Assembly: GCA_016929135.1 (NCBI GenBank)
Contig: JAFGJK010000109.1
Coordinates: forward strand, 1 to 48,994
Length of the DNA: 48,994 bases
Source of the DNA: Spirochaetota bacterium
Lineage (GTDB): Bacteria > Spirochaetota > UBA4802 > UBA5550
Direction of reading: 5' to 3'
Both the position numbers and the translations under genes were made by a program. The notes below the pieces were generated by a model. It did no database searches, was not told the origin of the DNA, and saw nothing but the letters and a program-made list of their open reading frames with translations. Positions 30,702 through 39,186 of this stretch are shown piece after piece; the stretch's first letter is position 1; every line of letters begins with the position of its first letter.

Positions 30702-31469
30702 ATGGAACTGAAATACCTCGTAATGACCGTTGACGCGGGGGTCGCCACCGTGCTCATCAACAGGCCCGACAAGAGAAACGCCCTGTCACCGGAGGTGCTG
30801 ACCGAGATCGCCGGCACCTTCGAGGAGCTTTCCAGCCGAGAGGACGTGAGGGTGGTGGTCTTCACCGGAGGAGAGAAATATTTCTCGGCCGGCTTCGACC
30901 TCGAGTTCATCAGGACCGTCGATAGGAACAAAAACGAGGAGTTCATCGCCCTCTTCCGGCGCGCCTATCACGCGGTCAAATTCTGCGCGGTGCCCGTCAT
31001 CGCCGCCGTCGGCGGCGCCGCCATCGCCGGGGGGTTCGACCTCACGCAGATGTGCGACCTGCGATACGCCTCGACGCGCGCGCGCTTCAGCCAGCGGGAG
31101 GTGATGCTCTCCCTCCTCCCGATACTGGACCCCCTGTGGCGGATCATCGGCCTCACCAACGCCATGGACTGGGCCCTTACAGCGCGGATCGTTGATGCCG
31201 AGGAGGCACACAGGGTTGGCTTCGTGATAAAAATCTTTCCGGAGGGGGCCCTAGTGAAGGAGGTCGGCGCCATCGCCGCGGAGATGGCTAAGTGCGACAG
31301 GGCGTGCCTCGCCGAGACCAAGCGGATGACCCTGGACATACTCACCATGACCCTGGAACAGTCGATGCAGCACCATGGGGTCCTGTTCAGGAGCTACGTG
31401 GGGTGCGACGACAACAGGAAGCGCGTCGATGCCATGCTGGAGACGATTCGCAGCGACAGGAAAAAATGA
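30702..31469 (+). CDS. Enoyl-CoA hydratase/isomerase family protein with altered active site
   Basis: 255 residues of the crotonase fold. ATG 30702 has AGGAG upstream (ATG 30696 overlaps the SD). Motifs: VATVLINRPDKRNALSPEVL, YFSAGFDLEF (first oxyanion loop), GGAAIAGGFDLTQMCDLRYA and FSQREVMLSL. The Glu of the GGGxELA motif, catalytic in hydratases, is Asp here (GGFDL), and the usual PGxGG after the second Glu is PILDP. The second Glu (QREV) is kept. A classical hydratase reaction is thus doubtful; isomerase, thioesterase, hydrolase or decarboxylase activity, as in other crotonases, is possible. No other beta-oxidation gene adjoins it. Confidence 0.85.
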   Translation: MELKYLVMTVDAGVATVLINRPDKRNALSPEVLTEIAGTFEELSSREDVRVVVFTGGEKYFSAGFDLEFIRTVDRNKNEEFIALFRRAYHAVKFCAVPVIAAVGGAAIAGGFDLTQMCDLRYASTRARFSQREVMLSLLPILDPLWRIIGLTNAMDWALTARIVDAEEAHRVGFVIKIFPEGALVKEVGAIAAEMAKCDRACLAETKRMTLDILTMTLEQSMQHHGVLFRSYVGCDDNRKRVDAMLETIRSDRKK

Positions 31470-31485
31470 CCCCGGGAGGTGCTGC

Positions 31486-31539
31486 ATGAAAAGAATCATG
31501 GCGGTAGCGCCGGCATCGATCATCGCCGTACTCTGCTGA
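31486..31539 (+). pseudogene. Truncated lipoprotein signal peptide (17 codons)
   Basis: With RBS GGGAGGTGCTGC, ATG 31486 encodes MKRIMAVAPASIIAVLC then TGA. It looks exactly like a lipoprotein signal ending at the lipobox cysteine, and the stop follows at once. The stop is part of sequence ATGCAGAGGAGAG that also occurs in repeat copy A, so a longer lipoprotein gene may have been cut by that repeat. It could still make a short peptide. Confidence 0.45.
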
Positions 31540-31575
31540 TGCAGAGGAGAGACCCCACCACAGGGCGGTTACCCA
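31539..31575 (+). repeat. Dispersed intergenic repeat, partial copy
   Basis: Shares the 13-mer ATGCAGAGGAGAG with copy A (28512) and a TTACC-CATGG stretch, but lacks the TAACC core. CTCTGC-TGAT-GCAGAG at its edge forms a hairpin. Confidence 0.4.
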
Positions 31576-31628
31576 TGGTTAACAAAATATTCCGCTTCTA
31601 TGATTCAATGAGGTGAATAGTCTGAAGA

Positions 31629-32564
31629 ATGAGAAAACATGAAAAACTCCCGCTACCTGATATAGTGAGAGATACCACACTGTTTCACCTTCACTGGCAT
31701 CATGTTATTTTTGATGTTTTTCTGGTTGTATGGAGTGAATTTTTTCTCTATTCAATTATCACCAGGGGTAAAAATCTTTATCAATTTCTCGGCACTGATC
31801 ACCTGGCGGTTTCAACAGTTGCCATCACCTTTGTCCTGTCCTGGTATCTTTCAATCGTCTATTTTCATGTTGATAGAAAGATCGCGAATGCAACGATTAG
31901 GACGATTCTTTTTTTGCTGGTCCTTGCCATCCCCTTTTTCATGTGTTTCTTCGGCTATTTAAGCATTAAAGGTATTATCGGCCGTGAGCCTGATAATACG
32001 GTCTTTTTCTGGACCTTTTTCGGCACGCTATTCGGTATATTCGCGGGATTCGCTTTCGGTTATACTGAACAGGGTGCCGATGAAGGCAAATCGATCATGC
32101 ATCCCCGAATTTTGTCCTTACTGTTTATCACGATTATCGCGACGTTCTACATCTCTTTTTTCCTGATGGGTCAGGTGAACCCTTTTATTGTTATTGCCTC
32201 TGGAGGTCTTGTGTCTTTGATTCTTTTTGGTATCCACAAATATCTGGATAAAAGAGAGCCAAAGGATCTGAGCCGTGCCTATCATTATTTCAGAAGATTC
32301 ATTTTTCCATTTCTGCTTTTTCTGATTCTCTGCTTTTGGGAAGAATTGTATCTCTGGGGCAAAATTCACCTGGTACAGCAGAAAAATGAAACCCCCTCCT
32401 TCTTGTCCATGGTCGGTTATCTTTCCATTTCGGGAGTCATCCCGGTCAGGATTATCATGATACTCTATCCAAGGGTAAGTATAACAGGTATTTGTACGGG
32501 GATCGTAAGTCTTGGATATTTTCTATATTCACTGCGTTCACTCATCGCCGGCCTCTTCCCGTAA
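31629..32564 (+). CDS. Polytopic membrane protein, unknown
   Basis: 311 residues. About eight hydrophobic segments, e.g. 25-45, 60-82, 92-113, 124-146, 164-184, 187-208, 229-247, 272-310. The sequence has no signal peptide. Charged loops carry DKREPKDLSRAYHYFRR and HLVQQKNETPSF. No transporter or enzyme motif was seen. Codon usage and GC are lower than average for the window, like the propeller gene, so both may belong to one acquired segment. GAGGTG lies upstream of ATG 31629 but is not ideal. Function unknown. Confidence 0.7.
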   Translation: MRKHEKLPLPDIVRDTTLFHLHWHHVIFDVFLVVWSEFFLYSIITRGKNLYQFLGTDHLAVSTVAITFVLSWYLSIVYFHVDRKIANATIRTILFLLVLAIPFFMCFFGYLSIKGIIGREPDNTVFFWTFFGTLFGIFAGFAFGYTEQGADEGKSIMHPRILSLLFITIIATFYISFFLMGQVNPFIVIASGGLVSLILFGIHKYLDKREPKDLSRAYHYFRRFIFPFLLFLILCFWEELYLWGKIHLVQQKNETPSFLSMVGYLSISGVIPVRIIMILYPRVSITGICTGIVSLGYFLYSLRSLIAGLFP

Positions 32565-32581
32565 CACGCATTTTAATCTTG

Positions 32582-32660
32582 AGGGGAGAGTAACCGGTAC
32601 TGTACCGATACTCCCCGAGCGGCCGCCTTCGGTGCATCATTCTGCTGTTGTGCGGGTGAC
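32582..32660 (+). repeat. Dispersed intergenic repeat, copy D
   Basis: Core TAACCGGTACTGT (32591-32603) preceded by GAGAG. It folds into a hairpin (CGGTA-CTG-TACCG, flanked by GGGGAG...AGTA / TACT...CCCC) just after the membrane-protein gene. The following CATTCTGCTGTTGTGC resembles the tail of copies A and B. Confidence 0.55.
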
Positions 32661-32793
32661 AGCATTGTGAAAAGTAAAAATGAATGGACAGGGCAGGGGG
32701 AACCTGTATCCGTAGCCGGGACGCTGCCGTGCCGGTGCGAATGAATTACGACAGCCTTTCCCGTACAATACGACAACCGACCTGGGGGCTGCA

Positions 32794-33144
32794 ATGGGAA
32801 TTGAATCGATATCCGACATCCTGGAACGCGTCGAGGTGACGGCGGACCTGAAGATCGGCCTCGAGCCGGTCTTCGTGAACGGCACCGTGAGCGTCAACAT
32901 CGGCGTTGTGCCGTCCGGGGTGCCCGATCACTATCACAGGATCAGCGACGAGGTGTATTACATCCACAAGGGGCAGGGGACCATGCGGCTCGGCGATACA
33001 CGCAGGGACGTGGCTGAGGGGGATTTCATATCCATCCCCAGGGGGACGGTACACGGGCTGGTGAAGAGAGGAGGGGGGGAGCTGATAATTTTCGTCATCA
33101 CGTCGCCCCCCTTCGACCCGGAGCACGACCGCTTCACGATATAA
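32794..33144 (+). CDS. Cupin-domain protein
   Basis: Small single-cupin protein of 116 residues. Both cupin motifs are readable: PSGVPDHYHRISDEVYYIHKGQG (metal ligands H-x-H and the Glu) and GDFISIPRGTVHGL (third His). The pattern matches metal-binding single-domain cupins. No RBS is clear before ATG 32794 (TGGGGGC upstream). Monocistronic, with a large kinase gene convergent downstream. Could be an isomerase, dioxygenase or a small binding protein; not predictable from context. Confidence 0.9.
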   Translation: MGIESISDILERVEVTADLKIGLEPVFVNGTVSVNIGVVPSGVPDHYHRISDEVYYIHKGQGTMRLGDTRRDVAEGDFISIPRGTVHGLVKRGGGELIIFVITSPPFDPEHDRFTI

Positions 33145-33221
33145 GATGCCGGATCGCCGCAGCCTTGCCCTGGGGGCACCGGAGGCCGTGCACTGTGCCT
33201 GAGAGGGGGCGTGACCGGTGG

Positions 33222-33237
33222 CGTCACTGCAGTGACG
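33222..33237. repeat. Perfect 16-bp palindrome CGTCACTGCAGTGACG
   Basis: Lies between the convergent ends of the cupin and the giant kinase genes. Without a T-run, it is either a two-way termination stem or a protein-binding site. Confidence 0.45.
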
Positions 33238-33310
33238 ACGGCGGTCCCGCATGAAACTGCATTCTCCCGTGGGAGGGTTTTATTGAACGACCGGGGCGAT
33301 TGCCTTGACC

Positions 33311-36300
33311 CTAGAGGGGCAGGTTGATGATGAAATTTGCACCGGCCCCCGGGGACGACACCACCCGCATGGTGCCGCCGTGATTTTCCGTGACGATGAA
33401 GTAGGACACCGATAGGCCCAGGCCGGTCCCCTTGCCGGTCTTCTTCGTGGTGTAGAAGGGCTCGAATGCGCGCCGGCACTGCTCCTGGGTCATCCCCGGT
33501 CCATTGTCCTCAACCTCCAGTTGCACGGTCTCGCCGGCACGGGAGAGCCGGATAGTGATCGAGGGACCGGCGGTGCGCCCCTCGTCCGCAAGCATGGCCT
33601 GCGCCGCGTTCTTGAAGAGGTTCAGCAGCACCTGCTCGATCTCCGTGGTGACGCAGGGGACATGCGGGACATCGTCTGAAAAGTCGCGGACTATGCTGAT
33701 GTGCCTGAAGTCGTACTTCTTTGAGAGATCGTATTCCTTCGACGCCAGATCCACCGTTCTGTTCACCAGCTCACCAAGGTCCATCGGCGTCTTCCTGGAA
33801 TCGCTCTTCCTGCTGTAGGCGAGCATGTGCTCCACGATCTTCGAGGCGCGCCCCCCCATCTCCATGATGCCGTCGATCATCTCCAGGAGGCCCCGCCGCT
33901 CCAGGTACCGGCGGACGGCATGCAGGTCGATCCCCAGCTCGCCGGCGACGTCGGCGTTCGCCTTCAGGTCAGGGGAGACGCGACGCACGATGTTCTGGGC
34001 GCTCATCAGTATGCCGCTCAGGGGATTGTTGATCTCGTGGGCCATGCCGGCCGCGAGCCCGCCGATGGACATCATCTTTTCCGACTGCACGATGAAGGAT
34101 TCGATATTGACGCGGGTGGTCACGTCGTCGATTCGGATGACCGCGCCCTCGCCGAATATTCCGGAGAGCGGGTACACGATGACGTCGTGATAGAGGGAAT
34201 CGTCTCCCGTGAGGTGCTGCACCTTTTCGGCCTTCTGTACCTCCTTGTCGGCGATGGCACGTGTGATGATGTCGGCGCGGTCCCTGAAGAAGGGGAAGAC
34301 ATCCTGGACGGGCCTTCCGTAGGAATCGGCACTGGAGATGTCAGTCATGCGCACCGCCTCTCGGTTCCAATGGTTCACCTTCAGATCGGGGCCGATCCCG
34401 ATGATCACGGAGGGCATGGAATCCAAGATGTTCTGCAGGTAGTTGCGCATCTTCTCCATCTCGCTGTTGGCGTCCTGCAACTCGTTGTGCGTCTTTGTGA
34501 GCACATCGTTCATCGCCTCAAGCTCCTCGTACTGGCTCTGGGTCTCCTCGAACTGTCTGGTGAGCACCTGCTCCACCTGATGCGCCCGATCGAAGAGCGT
34601 GGCGTTCTGCAGGGAAACCGCCGCCTGCGTTCCCAGAATATGCAGGACCTGGAGGCGGTCCTCGGAGAAGGCTCGGGAGGTGAGATTGTTTTCCAGGTAC
34701 ATGATCCCCTCGATCTCATCCTGCCGGATCAGGGGGAAGGAGAGGGCAGATTTGATCCGATGGCTCTGGATGTAGGAGTCTGCGGAGAAGAGGCCGCTCT
34801 CCCTCGGGTTGTCCAGTATCACGCTCTCCCTGGTGCGCTCGACGTATTGAATCACCGATTCGGGAACCATCTCGTATTCCCGCAGCGGCGTCGATTCATG
34901 GAAGGTGTAGGCCTGACTCTCGATGCTCCCCTCGACCTCCACCATGAGCTCGCCCCCCCGGTTGAGTATCAGAACCCCGCGCTGGGCCCCGGCGTTCAAC
35001 AGGATTATTCTCATGATGCTCACCATGAGCCTGTCCAGGCGTATCTCGCTGGATATTTCCGTGGAGAGCCGGAGCACCGTTGCGATGTCAAAATTGACGA
35101 GGCTTCCCGTGGCGTTTTTCCCGTATTTGGCACGCAGTCCCGTGTCTGCGGGAAGCCTCTGTTCCAGACCTGTCACCGACAGTTGCGGGTAGAGCTCGTC
35201 CAGATCGCGGACCTTCGCCATGGCCCCCCATCGGAGGAAGGCGTTGCGCGCCTGGGTCAGGTAGGCCTTTCCGACGTTTCTCCGGCCGCCGGCAATATAG
35301 AATCTAGCTGCGGTTTCGCAGGCCAGCCCCTCATCGTGCAGAAAGCCGCCGTCGTGCGCCGATTCGATCGCCCTGTCGTAGTACGCCTGGGCCCGCATAT
35401 AGCGGCCGCGGAGGCGCGCCGATTCCGCCTCGGCGAGAAGCATCATATGCGTGCAGTTGATCGGGCTCTGGCCTGCTATTGTTCGGATACGCCTCAGCTG
35501 CCGTTTGAATATTCTGAGGAATTTTCGTTTCTGCCCCCCCCTTGCTTTCTCGGAGAGCACTGCGGCGATCAGGGCGGAATAGAAGTAACAGTGGGTCTGG
35601 GCGATGAGCCCCACCGCACCGCGGAGGTTTTTCCGCATTATCGCGACGTGCTTCCAGGCGCTCTGATAATTCCCGAAGAGAAGATAGAAATGGCATTTGG
35701 CGAGATGGAATATGTAGAGGCTTGTCACATTGGTGATCTTGCCGAACAGCTCTTCCCGGAAAACACCGTGGCTGAAATCCCCCGGCCCCGGCGCGGTGCC
35801 GAGGAGATTGTGGATGTACCCCACCACCGGGTAGATGATGTATTCGTTGCCACTCTTGAACTGCTCGAAGAAGGAGAGATAACCGTTGCAGCGGTCCAGC
35901 ATCTCGCCGAGGATTTCCCCACGGACGAAGCTTGTGCATACCGTCCAGCTGGTGAGATAGCCGGCAAAGGAGACGTCACCCGATTCCCTCGCCTGGGTGT
36001 AGGCCCTGTCGAAGTACTCCATGCAGGTGGACACGTGCCTCCGCCAGTGGTTGATGAAAAGACCGAAGGCTGAGGAGGTAACGTAGTGCAGCTGCGGATT
36101 GTAGTACCTCTCGTTGAGCTGCAGCGCCAGGAGACCGAAGCGGTACCCCCTCTCGCGATCGTTCAGCAGGACCCCCAGGAGCATCCCGTACCAGCAGTAG
36201 GCGAACGCAGAATAGGAGGAATTGCCGTGAAGGAGCGAGAACTCGGTCATCTTGATCACGGCGAGAAGCATCATGTTGACGTCCACGAAGTAGGAGGATA

Positions 36301-38980
36301 TCGTGATATGCATCAGCAGCTCCATGACCAGCATGTGTCTGCCGCTCCTCATCGTCTTCATGCTCCCCAGGCTCTCTATGGACCTGAGATGCCTGAGCGT
36401 CCGTGCCGCGGCCAGCTCGATGAAAATCCGGGGCATCCTCGGCCGCCGGGGAAGATGGATGTCCAGACATTCAAGCCCGCTCAGCGCCTCCTCGACACTC
36501 TTCGAATGGTTTCCGATGCCGATGAACAGGGCCGATTTGTCGCTGTGTATCCTGGCGCGCTCCTCGGGGCTCCTGGAGTGGCGTATCACCTCGTCGAAGT
36601 AGCGCTCCGCCTCGGCGAAGCTGCTGGTGACGTACTCGCATTGGGCACCCAGAAGCGAGAGCTGACGGTACAGGTCGTAGTGACCTTCCCATGCATCCGC
36701 GGGGAGGAGGGAAAGCCCGGTCCTCACGTATGAGAGGGCGGTGTCGTAGGCTGCCGAATTGTGAGACTTCAGCGCCGCCCTCTTGTTCAGATTCGCCAGG
36801 AGAACCCGGTCGTCCCCGTTTTCGATGCGCCAGGCCCCCCTGTTCATGTGGTTGACAGTGAAATAAAGCAGGTCATCCGTTTCCGCTTCATTCATCAGGG
36901 CCTTCAGCGTCTTTCCGATGGCCAAGTGCGTCTCCGCCTTCCTCTCGTCCCCGACGAGGGAATAGACAAGCTCGTGGAGGCGCTGATGGCGAAATTCATA
37001 CTGCGCTCCCTGGAACTCAATGATCTCGTCTCTCAGCGCGGGCTCCAGGTCCGCCAGAATCGCGGCGATGGGCTTGCCGGTGAGCCGTGAGAGCATATCG
37101 ATGTCGAATCGGGGCCCGATACAGGCCCCGTGGGAGAGGGTGTCGCGTGTCGATTCGGGAAGGTTTTTGAACTTCACCGCCAGCAGGTCTGCGACGTTTT
37201 CGGTCATCTGAAGCCGCTTCACCGCCTCCAGGTTCCACTGCCAGCCTTGCTCCGGCTGGAGGTGAAGGATGCCGTCTGCGTACAGCGACTGGATGAACTG
37301 GTGCACGAAAAATGGATTCCCGCCGGTTTTCCGGTGTACCACCTCTGAGAGCCTTGCGGTCTCGTTGTCGCTGCGGTGCATTCCCCGGGAGAGAATCTCT
37401 CTGATATGGTCCGCGGTGAGGGGCTCACACCGCTCCCTTATGACCGCGGTGTCCGATCCCCTCACGATCTCTTCCATGATCATCAAACGGTGCGACCTGT
37501 CCACCAGATCCTCCCGGAAGGAAGCGGCCACCATGAAATACCCGAAGGACTGGTCAAGCAGCATCGACTGTATGAGGCTGAAGGTCGGGAGGTCGGCGTC
37601 CTGTAAGTCGTCGAGGATAAGGATGAGGGGGTGCTCCTGAGTGCAGAAGACGGAGAAAAATTTCTTGAACAGGAATATAATTCGGTTCAGAGACTCCTCG
37701 GTCCCCAGGTTCGCCACTTCGCGCTGGTGACCGATGATCTTTTCCAGATCGGGTATGATCTCCGTGATGACCCTTCCCTGGGCGCCCAGCGCCAGTGAGA
37801 TCCGGGTGTTCCACAAATCCAGTCGTTCCGCCGGTTCCTTCAGAATTTCATGCACCATGTCCCTTACCGAATCGACGAGGTGGCCGTAGGGCCCACCCAT
37901 CCCGGAACCGGTCCCCCCCATGAGCACAAAGCACCGTTCTGTGGAGATGCACCTCTTCATCTCCTGGAGTACCGCGGACTTCCCGCTCCCCCTGGGGCCC
38001 TGGACGAGCAGGAGGCTCTTCCTCCCCTTCCGCACGTTCTCCCACCTGGCCATGAAGCTGGCGATGAGAGATTCCCTTCCGAAGAGTGATGAGGGGAGCG
38101 ACAGCGTCTCGGGCTGGTCGAAGGACCCTATGGGGAAGGTGTCGATCCTGCCGGTTTCCTGGAGCTGCATTCTGCACCTGAGGAGGTCCGCCATGAGGCC
38201 GCTGCAGCTCTGGTACCGGTCCTCCGGGTTTTTTTCCAGGAGCTTCATTATCATATCCGACACCACGGAGGGTATCGAGAGGTTGAGTTTTCTGGGAGCC
38301 ACGGGCCTGCGGGCGATGTGGCTGTGGATCACCTCCATGGGGTCCTTTGAGGTGAAGGGGACTATACCGGTGAGCAGCTCGTAAAAGGTGATTCCCAGGG
38401 AGTAGAGGTCGGACCTGCTGTCCGTGACCCGGTTGAGTCGGCCTGTCTGCTCGGGCGACATGTAGGCGAAGGTCCCCGTTGCACGCGTCCCCTCACCCGT
38501 CTCCTTGATTTCGTGGAGGCTGTCCAGGGAGATGCCGAAATCGGTAATCCTCACCTCTCCCGTGGCTTCATGTATCAGGATGTTGCTCGGTTTGATGTCC
38601 CGGTGTATCACCTTCTTCTTGTGGATCTCCCCGAGGATGCGGGCAATCCTGATGGCGATATCGAGGAATTCGCCGAGCTCCAGCGTGCCCCCCTCCCTGT
38701 ACTGGGAGAGGGGGATCCCCCCGAAGTCCTCGAAGACCAGCGCGAAGCCGCTGGCGTGCTCTATGATCTCATGGGTCCTGGCGATCCCCTCGAGATCGAG
38801 CTGTCGAATGCGCTCAAATTCCTGCCTGAGCCTGGCCAGCTGCGTCGCTGTGGGCCGGTCGTGCTTGAGCAGCTTTATGATGACCGGTTCTCCGGCACCC
38901 TCCTTTACCGCACGGAAAACCACGGACTTGTGTGTTTCAGCAATTTTGTTCTGAATGAGGTAATCGAAAAGCCGCTTCAT
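33311..38980 (-). CDS. Trifunctional Ser/Thr kinase - ATPase - GAF - PAS - histidine kinase
   Basis: Giant cytosolic signal protein of 1889 residues. ATG 38980 (MKRLFDYLIQNKIAETHKSV) is chosen because the kinase fold begins there; upstream ATGs would add ~66 unlikely residues. Order: Hanks-type kinase (about 10-275; Lys36, HRDIKPSN with Asp128, DFG Asp147, SPEQTGRLNR), AAA ATPase (about 295-560; Walker A GPRGSGKS 328-335, Walker B LILILDDLQD), a long TPR-like helical region (about 680-1290), GAF (about 1320-1480), coiled coil, PAS (about 1510-1620), and histidine kinase with His1648 in GMAHEINNPLSG, LFKNAAQAM, DNGPGM and GLGLSVSYF. All active-site residues are kept. Divergent from a membrane protease gene (207-bp gap). 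Such proteins occur in spirochaetes, cyanobacteria and chloroflexi. Confidence 0.93.
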   Translation of the reverse strand: MKRLFDYLIQNKIAETHKSVVFRAVKEGAGEPVIIKLLKHDRPTATQLARLRQEFERIRQLDLEGIARTHEIIEHASGFALVFEDFGGIPLSQYREGGTLELGEFLDIAIRIARILGEIHKKKVIHRDIKPSNILIHEATGEVRITDFGISLDSLHEIKETGEGTRATGTFAYMSPEQTGRLNRVTDSRSDLYSLGITFYELLTGIVPFTSKDPMEVIHSHIARRPVAPRKLNLSIPSVVSDMIMKLLEKNPEDRYQSCSGLMADLLRCRMQLQETGRIDTFPIGSFDQPETLSLPSSLFGRESLIASFMARWENVRKGRKSLLLVQGPRGSGKSAVLQEMKRCISTERCFVLMGGTGSGMGGPYGHLVDSVRDMVHEILKEPAERLDLWNTRISLALGAQGRVITEIIPDLEKIIGHQREVANLGTEESLNRIIFLFKKFFSVFCTQEHPLILILDDLQDADLPTFSLIQSMLLDQSFGYFMVAASFREDLVDRSHRLMIMEEIVRGSDTAVIRERCEPLTADHIREILSRGMHRSDNETARLSEVVHRKTGGNPFFVHQFIQSLYADGILHLQPEQGWQWNLEAVKRLQMTENVADLLAVKFKNLPESTRDTLSHGACIGPRFDIDMLSRLTGKPIAAILADLEPALRDEIIEFQGAQYEFRHQRLHELVYSLVGDERKAETHLAIGKTLKALMNEAETDDLLYFTVNHMNRGAWRIENGDDRVLLANLNKRAALKSHNSAAYDTALSYVRTGLSLLPADAWEGHYDLYRQLSLLGAQCEYVTSSFAEAERYFDEVIRHSRSPEERARIHSDKSALFIGIGNHSKSVEEALSGLECLDIHLPRRPRMPRIFIELAAARTLRHLRSIESLGSMKTMRSGRHMLVMELLMHITISSYFVDVNMMLLAVIKMTEFSLLHGNSSYSAFAYCWYGMLLGVLLNDRERGYRFGLLALQLNERYYNPQLHYVTSSAFGLFINHWRRHVSTCMEYFDRAYTQARESGDVSFAGYLTSWTVCTSFVRGEILGEMLDRCNGYLSFFEQFKSGNEYIIYPVVGYIHNLLGTAPGPGDFSHGVFREELFGKITNVTSLYIFHLAKCHFYLLFGNYQSAWKHVAIMRKNLRGAVGLIAQTHCYFYSALIAAVLSEKARGGQKRKFLRIFKRQLRRIRTIAGQSPINCTHMMLLAEAESARLRGRYMRAQAYYDRAIESAHDGGFLHDEGLACETAARFYIAGGRRNVGKAYLTQARNAFLRWGAMAKVRDLDELYPQLSVTGLEQRLPADTGLRAKYGKNATGSLVNFDIATVLRLSTEISSEIRLDRLMVSIMRIILLNAGAQRGVLILNRGGELMVEVEGSIESQAYTFHESTPLREYEMVPESVIQYVERTRESVILDNPRESGLFSADSYIQSHRIKSALSFPLIRQDEIEGIMYLENNLTSRAFSEDRLQVLHILGTQAAVSLQNATLFDRAHQVEQVLTRQFEETQSQYEELEAMNDVLTKTHNELQDANSEMEKMRNYLQNILDSMPSVIIGIGPDLKVNHWNREAVRMTDISSADSYGRPVQDVFPFFRDRADIITRAIADKEVQKAEKVQHLTGDDSLYHDVIVYPLSGIFGEGAVIRIDDVTTRVNIESFIVQSEKMMSIGGLAAGMAHEINNPLSGILMSAQNIVRRVSPDLKANADVAGELGIDLHAVRRYLERRGLLEMIDGIMEMGGRASKIVEHMLAYSRKSDSRKTPMDLGELVNRTVDLASKEYDLSKKYDFRHISIVRDFSDDVPHVPCVTTEIEQVLLNLFKNAAQAMLADEGRTAGPSITIRLSRAGETVQLEVEDNGPGMTQEQCRRAFEPFYTTKKTGKGTGLGLSVSYFIVTENHGGTMRVVSSPGAGANFIINLPL

Positions 38981-39186
38981 GACGTTATGTCTTCGCTCCC
39001 CCTCCGCGGCCGCCATGTTCCGGCGCATGACCGGTGGAGGGGACAGTGCCAACTGCAGATAGTGTTCGCTGATTACGGTAACTGGTTGTAGCAATTCACA
39101 GCGTATCGGTAAATACAAGCATTTTTTCTCAATGCCGCCGCTGACGTTCTTGACAGGAGCCTTCATCTGCTGCTTCACTTGTCACC

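Noticed and set aside
33827..36073. 748-codon open frame antisense to the giant kinase
   Set aside because: Low-complexity composition and no recognisable fold; it lies wholly inside a proven gene.
38981..39178. 66-residue N-terminal extension of the giant kinase
   Set aside because: The extra residues show no domain and overlap the divergent promoter region; the kinase fold starts at MKRLF.
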